Shown here one piece after another: positions 40,303 through 48,024 of a stretch of DNA of 64,000 nucleotides. Every line of letters begins with the position of its first letter. Positions within the stretch are counted from its first letter, which is position 1. The translations under genes were made by a program, and so were the position numbers. This DNA is from DASWIG01 sp965371445 (GTDB lineage: Bacteria; Acidobacteriota; Thermoanaerobaculia; Multivoradales; J023). Below the pieces are notes generated by a model. That model did not search any database, was not told the origin of the DNA, and saw only the letters and a list, made by a program, of their open reading frames with translations. Location of the stretch: the NCBI GenBank assembly GCA_965371445.1, contig CBDUYN010000012.1, positions 36,167 to 100,166 of the forward strand, in the 5' to 3' direction.

Positions 40303-43116
40303 TCAGAACGGATTGCCCAGGCTCAGGAAAAAGACCGGATTCTCGTCTTCCCAGGGCTCGGGGTCGAGCTTCCAGCCCACCTCGAGGCGCACCGGACCGA
40401 TCGGCGAGGTGTAGCGGAACCCGATGCCGGCGCCGGGCTTGAGCTCGTCGGCGTCGAAGCTCCGCCAGTCGGCCCAGACGTTGCCGAGGTCGAAAAAGAG
40501 CGACCCTCCGAAGGCGCCCGCCAGGGGGAAGCGGTACTCGAGGTTCATGAGCACGAGGCCGTTGCCGCCGCTCTCGAAGATCTCGTCGTCGATCGTGAGC
40601 AGCGTCTCGTCCGGCACGCCGAGCTTGTCGCGCTCGTAGGCACGGTGGGTCGTGCGGCCGCCGGCGAAGAAGCGCTCGGAGACCGGGACGAGGCTCGAGG
40701 CGAGCTCCGGCGGCACCAGCGGATCGCGCTCGCCGTCTTCGTCGAGGGGCTCGATCGCCCCCAGGCGCAGGCTCGAGGCCAGGACCCCGAAGCGGCCCAG
40801 GCCCAGGTAGTAGCTGTGCTGCAAGAAGAGCTTGGCGAAGCTTGCGGTCGCCTGGATCACCGGGAACGCGTACTCGAGCTGCATCGACGCCGTAAAACCC
40901 CGGGTCGGATCCAAGGGGTCGTCGCGCCGGTCGACGAAGAGGTTGGGGGTGATCGAAGAGATCTGGACCTCGCGGTCCTCGCGTTCGATGTCCTCGGGAT
41001 CGACCTTGGTCTCCAGCAGGTCGACCTCGCGGTATTCGTAGGACAGGCCGAGCCGCACCGACGGGAGGTCTTTGGTCAGCGCGACCTGGAGCCCCAGGTC
41101 CTGGACGGTGAAGGATTCCCGTTCCTCGTCCTGGCGGAAGAGAGTGTAGGTGATGGGCACGTTGAAGCGTCCCAGCGACGGCTGGTCAAAAATCAGCCGT
41201 GCCCGGCGGTTGCGGGAGTTGGCGCGCAGGTCGAGCTGCAAACGGTCGCCACGGCCCCCGAGGTTCAGGCGCGACAGGCTGAGGAGTCCCCCGACGCCGT
41301 CGTCGGAGTGGTAGGAGAGGCCGTAGCCGAGCCGCCACCGGCGGCCCTCGTCGAGACGGATCAAGACGTCGCGCCGTCCCGACGCGTCCGAGGGCGGCGC
41401 CACCTCGACGTCGACGCGGGAAAAAACCCCCAGGCGGTAGAGATCGCGTTCCGTCTCCAGCAGCCGGCGGCGGCTGATGGCGTCACCGCTTTTCAGGTCG
41501 GCGAATCGGTGCAGCACCTCCGGACGCGTCTTCTGATGACCGCGCAAGATCACCCGGTCGACCACGGCGTGGTGTCCTTCCTGGACGGCGAGGTCGACGT
41601 CGACGAGCGTCCCCTCCTCGTTCCAGTCCAGGCTCGCCGCCACCAGCGTCTCCGGATAGCCCTCCTCCTCGTAGAGCGCCCGCAGGAGGTTGACGCTGTC
41701 TTCGAGCAGCACGGCGTGGAACGGCCCGGCGGGCTGGAGTGGCAGCTGGCGGCGAACCTGCTCGACGTCGAGCCGCTCGACGCCCGGCAGGGTGAGGTTC
41801 ACCACCCGGCGCCGCGGACCCTCGTGGATCGGCATCACGAGGACCAGGTCGGTGTTCTGGGTCACGATCTGCACCGGGCCGACCTCGACCTCGGAGAAGC
41901 CCTGGAGGACGTAGAAGGAGCGCAGGTTCAAGATGTCCTCGCGCAACACCTCGTCGACCAGGCGTCCGGTGCCGGGCTGAAAGCTCTGGCGGTCGGCGGT
42001 GGTCATCAGCTGCCGCAGCTCCGTGGCCGGGAAGGTGTCATTGCCCCGGAAACGGATCTCCCGGAGCTTGTAGAGGGGCCCAGGGTCGATATCGACCTTG
42101 AGGTCGAGGACCCCTTCGGAGACCTCGTTCTCCGGGGTGTCGACGTGCACCCGGTAGTAGCCCTTGCGCTGGAAGTGGGCGCGGAGCTTCTCGCGGCTCT
42201 GGGCGAGGAGCGCGGCGTCGTAGCCCTGCTCGTCGAGGAAGGGCAGGAGCCCCTTCTTGCGCAGCCAGCGCTCGTTGCCGCCGAGCACTTCGACGCGGAT
42301 CTCGGGACCCACGTCGACCTCGTAGACGAGCTCGACGAGATTCGTCTCAGGGTCGTAGGCCGACCTCGGCCCCTCGACCTGGGCCCGCAGATAGCCGCGC
42401 TCGACCAGCGCCGCGCGCAGGCGCTCGGCGCTCGACGCCGCCTTCCGGCCCGTATAGGCGGTTCCGTCCTTGAGCGGCAGGAGCTGGCGTAGCTCGGCGC
42501 CGCCGAAAGGACCCATCTCGCCGGTGAAGCCCACCACTCCGAGCCGGGCCCGGGGGCCGCTTTGCAGGTGGAACCTCACCCGCCGGCGTTTCGCGGAACC
42601 GCTCGGTGCCACCTCCAGGCGCACGCTCGCCTCGAGGTAGCCGCGTTCCTCGTAAAGGTCCTGCAGGGCGTAGACGCTGCTCAGCAGACGGCTCTCCACG
42701 AGCGGCGCCCCCGCCTTTTGCTCGAGGTGCTGTTGGAGGAGCTCACCGCGCAAGGCAAGCTCGCCCAGAATCTCGACCGAGTCGACCCAGGTGTGGGCGT
42801 AGAGGACGACGACGGCGAGGGTGCGCCCGCCGTCGCGGCGCACCAGGACCTCGGCCTCCGACACGAGGCCCGTGGCATGGAAGTTCGAGAGCGTCCGCCG
42901 GACCGCCGCCTCGGTGAGGCGCTCTCCGGGGGCGAAGGCCACGAGCGACGCGAGGTCGAGCTGGCGGTCGAGGTCTTCGTCGATCCGGATCTCGACGGCG
43001 TCGATCCTCGGCGCCAGGGCTTCGGCGAACGCCGGCACACTGCCTGCGGCGCTTGTTACGAGCAGCGTCCCCAGAAGCAGCGTGCGAAGGTGTAGACGGC
43101 TCAGGATCTCGGTCAT
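40303..43116 (-). CDS. Omp85-family outer-membrane protein with multiple POTRA domains (BamA/TamA-like)
   Basis: A 937-residue exported protein; the ATG at 43116 gives signal peptide ~1-31. POTRA domains run to about residue 580 (repeated signals such as RDGGRTLAVVVLYAHTWVDS, EVLGGNERWLRKKGLLPF, LYKLREIRFRGNDTFPATEL, VILRGHQKTRPEVLHRFADL), five or six by eye. The barrel (~610-937) has AYERDKLG in the loop-6 region, where BamA carries a VRGF/Y motif, and ends FFLSLGNPF with C-terminal Phe. It is not adjacent to lpx or skp genes, so it is probably an accessory TamA-like insertase rather than the housekeeping BamA. It provided the model for recognising the Omp85 scraps at 9983 and 12496. Confidence 0.9.
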   Translation of the reverse strand: MTEILSRLHLRTLLLGTLLVTSAAGSVPAFAEALAPRIDAVEIRIDEDLDRQLDLASLVAFAPGERLTEAAVRRTLSNFHATGLVSEAEVLVRRDGGRTLAVVVLYAHTWVDSVEILGELALRGELLQQHLEQKAGAPLVESRLLSSVYALQDLYEERGYLEASVRLEVAPSGSAKRRRVRFHLQSGPRARLGVVGFTGEMGPFGGAELRQLLPLKDGTAYTGRKAASSAERLRAALVERGYLRAQVEGPRSAYDPETNLVELVYEVDVGPEIRVEVLGGNERWLRKKGLLPFLDEQGYDAALLAQSREKLRAHFQRKGYYRVHVDTPENEVSEGVLDLKVDIDPGPLYKLREIRFRGNDTFPATELRQLMTTADRQSFQPGTGRLVDEVLREDILNLRSFYVLQGFSEVEVGPVQIVTQNTDLVLVMPIHEGPRRRVVNLTLPGVERLDVEQVRRQLPLQPAGPFHAVLLEDSVNLLRALYEEEGYPETLVAASLDWNEEGTLVDVDLAVQEGHHAVVDRVILRGHQKTRPEVLHRFADLKSGDAISRRRLLETERDLYRLGVFSRVDVEVAPPSDASGRRDVLIRLDEGRRWRLGYGLSYHSDDGVGGLLSLSRLNLGGRGDRLQLDLRANSRNRRARLIFDQPSLGRFNVPITYTLFRQDEERESFTVQDLGLQVALTKDLPSVRLGLSYEYREVDLLETKVDPEDIEREDREVQISSITPNLFVDRRDDPLDPTRGFTASMQLEYAFPVIQATASFAKLFLQHSYYLGLGRFGVLASSLRLGAIEPLDEDGERDPLVPPELASSLVPVSERFFAGGRTTHRAYERDKLGVPDETLLTIDDEIFESGGNGLVLMNLEYRFPLAGAFGGSLFFDLGNVWADWRSFDADELKPGAGIGFRYTSPIGPVRLEVGWKLDPEPWEDENPVFFLSLGNPF

Positions 43117-43310
43117 CTTTCTCGGCGCCGGCGCGCGGGGCCGGACTCTGGTAAGTCTACGACACTCAGGGCCAGGCGGCACGGAGGCCGGCCCTTTTAC
43201 ATCTGGGGCGCCTTGGTGTATGCTTGATCGGAAGATCGCTTGCAGCTACTTCTGTGTTGTTCTCCCTGGCCTTCGGGGCGGCCAGAGCCGCACCAGAGAA
43301 GGGTCTCGGC

Positions 43311-45116
43311 ATGGCGGAAGCATCGGAGATGGAAGAAAAAAGCCTGACCCAGGAAAGCCACGGCGGGCTCCTGGCGGAGCTCGAGGGTCTGCGGACCCAT
43401 TGCGGCGAGCTCGAAGCCCAGGCCCGCCAGCACGCCCGGACCGCCGAGGAAGTCAAAGGCCGCAACCGGGTGCTCGAGCGGCTCGCCGCCGGTGCCTCGC
43501 TTGACGAGGTCCTGAGCATCCTGGTGGAGAGCGCCGAGGCGAGCCGGCCGGGAATGCTCTGCTCCGTGCTCCTGTTGGAGGCGGAGGCGGGACGGCTGTG
43601 CCACGGAGCGGCGCCAAGCCTGCCGGACTTCTACAACGAGGCGATCGACGGCATCGAGATCGGCCCCGGAGTCGGCTCCTGCGGCAGCGCCGCGGCCACT
43701 GGAGAACGGGTCGTCGTCGCCGACATCCGGACCCATCCCAATTGGCGCGACTACCGGGAGCTGGCCGAGAAGGCTGGTCTCCGGGCCTCCTGGTCGGAGC
43801 CCGTCGTCGCCGCCAGCGGCGAGATCCTCGGCACCTTTGCCATGTACTACCGCGAGCCGCGCCGACCTTCTGAAGAGGACCTGGAATTCATCAAGACCAC
43901 CGCCCATGTCGCCGGGATCGCCATCGAGCGCAAACGCACCGAGGACGAGCACCGGAGCCTCGAGGCCCAGGTCCAGCAGGCCCAGAAGCTGGAGAGCCTC
44001 GGGGTCCTGGTGGGCGGCATCGCCCACGACTTCAACAACCTCCTGGTCGGCATGCTCGGCAACGCCGAGCTCGTCCTTTCGGGCCTCGCGGAGGGCACGC
44101 CGGAGCACCAGGCGGTCAGCGAGATCGAAAAAGCCGCGAGCCGGGCCGCCGAGCTCACCCACCAGATGCTCGCCTACGCCGGGCGGGCCAGCTTCGAGGT
44201 CAAGCCCGTACGGTTGAACGCCCTGATCGAGGAAATGAAACCGCTCCTGGCCTCGATGATCTCCAAGAAGGCCCTGGTGCGCTACCGCCTGGGCGAAGAC
44301 TTTCCGCTGCTCGAAGGCGACCCGTCGCAGCTGCGCCAGGTGGTCATGAACCTGATCATCAACGCCGCCGAGGCCCTCGAAGAAAAAGAGGGCCTGGTGC
44401 GGGTCAAGACGGGCGTCACCGAGATCTCCGGCGATCAGCTCCGGAAGGCCTATCTGGCCGAAGACCTGCCGGCCGGCCCCTACGCCTACCTGCGGGTCAG
44501 CGACAACGGCTCCGGCATGGATGAGGAGACCCGCAATCGTATTTTCGATCCCTTCTACACCACCAAGTTCGCCGGCCGTGGCTTGGGGCTCGCCGCCGTC
44601 TTGGGGATCGTCAAGAGCCACCACGGAGCCATCCGGGTAGAGACCGCCGCGGAGAAGGGGACGACCTTCACGCTTTATTTTCCCATCGTCGAGGTCACGG
44701 GCGAGCTCGAGGACACCGGTCCCGTCGTCCAGAGCGATTGGCGCGGTAGCGGCACCGTGCTCGTCGTCGACGACGAGCCCACGGTCCGCGGCGTTGTCAC
44801 CACGGTCCTCGAGAGGATGGGGTTCACGACGCTCGAAGCCGTCGACGGCCGGGAGGGCCTGGAGACCTTTCGCCGTCACGCTGAAGAGATCCGCGCCGTC
44901 CTCCTCGACATGACCATGCCCCGCCTCGACGGCGGCGAGGCCTTCCGGGAGATCCACCGCCTGCGGCCCGACACCCCGGTGATCCTGCTCTCCGGCTACA
45001 CCGAGGAGGAGGCCGCCCGGCGCTTCCACGGCTCCGGGCTCGCCGGTTTCGTACACAAGCCCTTCCGGCCTCGGATGCTGATCGAGAAGCTCCGCCAGAT
45101 CCTGGAGGCTGCTTGA
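43311..45116 (+). CDS. Hybrid histidine kinase: GAF, HisKA, HATPase, REC
   Basis: A 601-residue soluble protein. The ATG at 43311 is preferred to an in-frame TTG at 43224 because MAEASEMEEKS begins the coiled N-terminal helix. GAF ~65-205 (IEIGPGVGSCGSAAATGERV, VVADIRTHPNWRDYRELA), HisKA with His239 (GGIAHDFNNLLVGMLGNAEL), HATPase ~335-455 (VSDNGSGMDEET, GRGLGLAAV), C-terminal receiver with Asp533 (AVLLDMTMPRLDGGEAF) and HKPF. The AHDFNNLL class is typical of cytoplasmic hybrid kinases that autophosphorylate and pass phosphate to their own receiver. No partner adjacent. Divergent from the Omp85 gene. Confidence 0.92.
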   Translation: MAEASEMEEKSLTQESHGGLLAELEGLRTHCGELEAQARQHARTAEEVKGRNRVLERLAAGASLDEVLSILVESAEASRPGMLCSVLLLEAEAGRLCHGAAPSLPDFYNEAIDGIEIGPGVGSCGSAAATGERVVVADIRTHPNWRDYRELAEKAGLRASWSEPVVAASGEILGTFAMYYREPRRPSEEDLEFIKTTAHVAGIAIERKRTEDEHRSLEAQVQQAQKLESLGVLVGGIAHDFNNLLVGMLGNAELVLSGLAEGTPEHQAVSEIEKAASRAAELTHQMLAYAGRASFEVKPVRLNALIEEMKPLLASMISKKALVRYRLGEDFPLLEGDPSQLRQVVMNLIINAAEALEEKEGLVRVKTGVTEISGDQLRKAYLAEDLPAGPYAYLRVSDNGSGMDEETRNRIFDPFYTTKFAGRGLGLAAVLGIVKSHHGAIRVETAAEKGTTFTLYFPIVEVTGELEDTGPVVQSDWRGSGTVLVVDDEPTVRGVVTTVLERMGFTTLEAVDGREGLETFRRHAEEIRAVLLDMTMPRLDGGEAFREIHRLRPDTPVILLSGYTEEEAARRFHGSGLAGFVHKPFRPRMLIEKLRQILEAA

Positions 45117-45243
45117 GCTCGACGACTCGCCGCTTCGGAAAACCGGCGTCCGGCGCCGCCCGTAGCTTGAGACGGAGACTTGTTGCACGAGAAATCCCGT
45201 CGCTCGCCGCGATCGGGACGTCACCAATTCATGGGAGAATGTC

Positions 45244-46683
45244 ATGAGAAGACTTTTTCGGACCGCCCTCGCCCTGACCCTGGCAGCGCTGCCCGGCGCG
45301 GCCGCTTCCGCCGCCGAGCACACCGTCCGAGCCCGGCCGAACAACACCTTCTCCCCCAGGGACCTGGTGATCGAGGCTGGCGACACCGTGACCTGGGTCA
45401 ACGACGGCGGCCTTCACAACGTCTCGGCGAGCAACGGGAGCTTTCGCTGCGCCAACGGCTGCGACGGCTCGGGGGGCGACGGCGATCCGTCGGCCTCCGC
45501 CTGGAGCTTCAGCCTCGTTTTCAACGATCCCGGCATGAACAACTACATCTGTGAGGTCCACGCAAGCATCGGCATGGTCGGCAGCGTCATGGTCAACGAG
45601 AAGACCGTGACCGAGCCGGGAACCCTTGGCTTCTCGCAGTCGAGCCTCCAGGTCGGCGAGGACGACGGCCCGGTCACCGTCACCGTCAACCGGACCGGCG
45701 GCACCGACGGCACGGTCTCCGTCGCCTACTCCACCTCCAACGGCTCCGCCATGGCCGGGAGCGACTACACCGCCAACTCCGGCACGCTCGCCTGGGGCAA
45801 CGGCGACGGCGCCGTGAAGTCCTTCACCGTCGCGATCACGGACGACAGCGACGACGAGAGCGACGAGACGTTCAACGTCATGCTCATGAGCCCCACCGGC
45901 GGCGCCGGCCTCGGCACGAGCGCCGCCACCGTCACGATCGAGGACGACGACGAGTCCGGTCCGACGCTTCGCCCCGGGCGGCTACGCTACGCCAGCAGCC
46001 TCTTCGAAGCCGGCGAGGGCGACGCTACGGCGACGATCTCCGTCACCCGCTCGAACGGCAGCGACGGCGCCGTCAGCGTCGAGTACTCGAGCACCGACGG
46101 CTCGGCTTCAGACGGCAGCGACTACACGGCCATGAGCGGCACCCTCGCCTGGGACGACGGCGACTCCGCCACGAAGTCTTTTGCCGTCGAGATCACCGAC
46201 GACATGGAGATCGAGACCGACGAGACGGTGAATCTGACCCTCTCGAGCCCGACCGGCGGCGCCACCCTGGGCTCGCCCAGCTCGGCGACGCTCACCATCG
46301 AGGACGACGACGCCGAGCCCGGTGCCGGCTGCGTCGCCGACGACCTCACCCTCTGCCTCGGCCGGGACGACCGTTTTGCCTTAAGCGTCGTCTGGCGCGA
46401 CTCCAAAGGCGAAATCGGATTCGGACACGCCGTCGACATCGGCAAGCGCGACTCCGGGCTCTTCTACTTCTTCGGCGAGAACAACATCGAGATGCTGGCC
46501 AAGACGCTCGACGGTTGTTCGATCACCAACCACTTCTGGGTGTTCTTTGCCGCCACGACCGACGTCGAGTTCACCTTGACCGTGACCGACACCCAGGCCG
46601 GTGTCACCAAACAGTACAAGAACCCCCTGGGCAATCCGGCCAACGCCGTCACCGACACGCAGGCTTTCGCGACCTGCCCATGA
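45244..46683 (+). CDS. Secreted cupredoxin with two Calx-beta domains and conserved C-terminal domain
   Basis: A 479-residue exported protein (signal peptide 1-23). Residues ~25-118 form a plastocyanin-like type 1 copper domain with ligands His58, Cys103, His106, Met111 (NYICEVHASIGMVG). Two Calx-beta domains follow at ~125-240 and ~245-360, each with SDYTA.SGTLAW, D.SDDESDETFN or D.EIETDETVN and a TIEDDDE-type end; these bind calcium in other proteins. Residues ~365-479 are the domain also duplicated in the beta-helix protein, ending AFATCP. It may carry electrons or copper at the cell surface; the partner is unknown. Start ATG 45244 follows ATGGGAGAATGTC. Confidence 0.9.
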   Translation: MRRLFRTALALTLAALPGAAASAAEHTVRARPNNTFSPRDLVIEAGDTVTWVNDGGLHNVSASNGSFRCANGCDGSGGDGDPSASAWSFSLVFNDPGMNNYICEVHASIGMVGSVMVNEKTVTEPGTLGFSQSSLQVGEDDGPVTVTVNRTGGTDGTVSVAYSTSNGSAMAGSDYTANSGTLAWGNGDGAVKSFTVAITDDSDDESDETFNVMLMSPTGGAGLGTSAATVTIEDDDESGPTLRPGRLRYASSLFEAGEGDATATISVTRSNGSDGAVSVEYSSTDGSASDGSDYTAMSGTLAWDDGDSATKSFAVEITDDMEIETDETVNLTLSSPTGGATLGSPSSATLTIEDDDAEPGAGCVADDLTLCLGRDDRFALSVVWRDSKGEIGFGHAVDIGKRDSGLFYFFGENNIEMLAKTLDGCSITNHFWVFFAATTDVEFTLTVTDTQAGVTKQYKNPLGNPANAVTDTQAFATCP

Positions 46684-46695
46684 GAGCCCATCTTG

Positions 46696-46718
46696 CCCCT
46701 CTCCCTCTGGGAGAGGGG
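46696..46718. terminator. Perfect 10-bp hairpin between convergent genes
   Basis: CCCCTCTCCC, loop TCT, GGGAGAGGGG. It lies 13 bp after one stop and 6 bp before the convergent one. There is no U-tract, so it may work poorly as an intrinsic terminator. Its sequence also resembles widespread bacterial palindromic intergenic repeats. Confidence 0.6.
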
Positions 46719-46724
46719 TTGGGG

Positions 46725-47882
46725 TCAATAGGGTTCCGGAACCTCGCCGTCGAAGTATCCGAAGAGGCGAGGTTTCTTTCCTTTACCGTTCTCGCCCGCT
46801 TCCCAAGGGGCGTAAGGATTCTTGAGCTTCTCGGGCTTCTTGAGGTGACGGCGGATTCCCATCAGGTAATGGAGGTTCAAGTTGTGACCCCAACCGCCGG
46901 CCTGGCGGTAGACGTCACCGTCGATCTTGATGCCCCATTTCTCCTTGCGGGGAGCGAGGATCCCGGTGCGGGCCACGAGGTCGAACTCGTTGGCGAAGTG
47001 CTCCAGGTAGGGTACGGCGTGGCCTGCCGCGGTCATGAGACCCGGTGCGTGACGCATCACGTCGGCGGCGTTGGCGAAGGTGTAGATCTCGAGCTTTTGT
47101 AGCAGGTCCAGGTCACCGAGGGCCTTGAGCTCCGGTGCCTTGCGGCTCGCCGCCTTGGTCTTTTGCCCTTCCTTGAGCAGGACGTCACGGAATTCGTCGT
47201 CGACGAGCGCCCTCAAGACGTTCGCCATGATGATGGTCCCCTGGGAATGACAGATCACCACGACGCGCTTCTTGCTCGGCGCCAGGAGCGCCTCGCAGAG
47301 GAAGGGGTAGGCCTTGGCCGAGGCCTCGGTCATGATCCGCCACGCCTTGCCGATGACCGACTCCGCGATGTCGACGAGGATCGAGTCCGTGGCGTTCTGG
47401 ATGATCGTGATCGGCCGCCGGAAAATGAGCGACAGGTACTCGGCGTTGATTCGGGCCAGCCCGTCGTTGGTGCCGATGCCGTTGACGAAGATCCAGGCCT
47501 CCTCCGGATAGGAGTAGGGATTGTTGTCGGGATCCGTCTGGAAAAGGATCTCGGTCGCGCGCCAGAAGACCGACTCCTCGCCGCCGGGAACCCACTCGGG
47601 GAGCTCGATCGGCAAAGCGGGGACCGTCACGTCAATCAGGTACTTCATCGAACGGATGACCGAGAACGGACTGACGATGCTGAATTCCGAGAAGCGGTCG
47701 TGCGGCGGCAGCCAGGTCCAGGGGTGCCCGAGGATCGAGTCGACGTAAAGCGGCGGTGAGAAAAGCATGGCGTCGCCGACGATCCCGAGAAGCTCCTTGA
47801 GCTCTTTCTTGTTGTGGAGATAGGGGTTGTACTCGTCGGGGTCCACCGTCCCCGCGTCGTGGGTCTGTGTCTCTTCAGCCAT
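46725..47882 (-). CDS. Alpha/beta-hydrolase-like protein with GHSQG-type nucleophile elbow
   Basis: A 385-residue cytoplasmic protein (no signal peptide). Central motif KRVVVICHSQGTIIMANVL places a Ser in an H-S-Q-G elbow after a hydrophobic strand, as in lipase-like alpha/beta hydrolases of the DUF676/PGAP1-like type. EAWIFVNGIGTNDG fits the first strand and oxyanion region. NEFDLVARTGIL and a final GGWGHNLNLHYL could carry the catalytic Asp and His. The substrate is unknown. Two internal hydrophobic helices may give membrane association. A TATACT -10 lies ~80 nt upstream. Similar proteins occur in fungi and bacteria; I cannot name a family more precisely. Confidence 0.75.
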   Translation of the reverse strand: MAEETQTHDAGTVDPDEYNPYLHNKKELKELLGIVGDAMLFSPPLYVDSILGHPWTWLPPHDRFSEFSIVSPFSVIRSMKYLIDVTVPALPIELPEWVPGGEESVFWRATEILFQTDPDNNPYSYPEEAWIFVNGIGTNDGLARINAEYLSLIFRRPITIIQNATDSILVDIAESVIGKAWRIMTEASAKAYPFLCEALLAPSKKRVVVICHSQGTIIMANVLRALVDDEFRDVLLKEGQKTKAASRKAPELKALGDLDLLQKLEIYTFANAADVMRHAPGLMTAAGHAVPYLEHFANEFDLVARTGILAPRKEKWGIKIDGDVYRQAGGWGHNLNLHYLMGIRRHLKKPEKLKNPYAPWEAGENGKGKKPRLFGYFDGEVPEPY

Positions 47883-47961
47883 CGTCGTCCTCCTCGATCC
47901 ATTGGTGGGTTCCGAAGCTGGAGCGTCTTGCGCTCCTCGTGCTGGTCGTCCTGCGTGACAC

Positions 47962-47967
47962 AGTATA
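47962..47967 (-). promoter_or_regulatory. Candidate -10 element of the hydrolase gene
   Basis: Minus strand TATACT in the context GATGCTGTATACTGTG, ~80 nt before the ATG. The -35 is not convincing. Confidence 0.35.
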
Positions 47968-48024
47968 CAGCATCGCGACCTTACCTGGACGCCTCGTCAA
48001 TTCCGACATAACGGATCGGGATGT

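Noticed and set aside
46696..46718. Strong intrinsic terminator with U-tract
   Set aside because: The stem is perfect but neither strand has a T-run, so I call it only a bidirectional hairpin, possibly a REP-like repeat.
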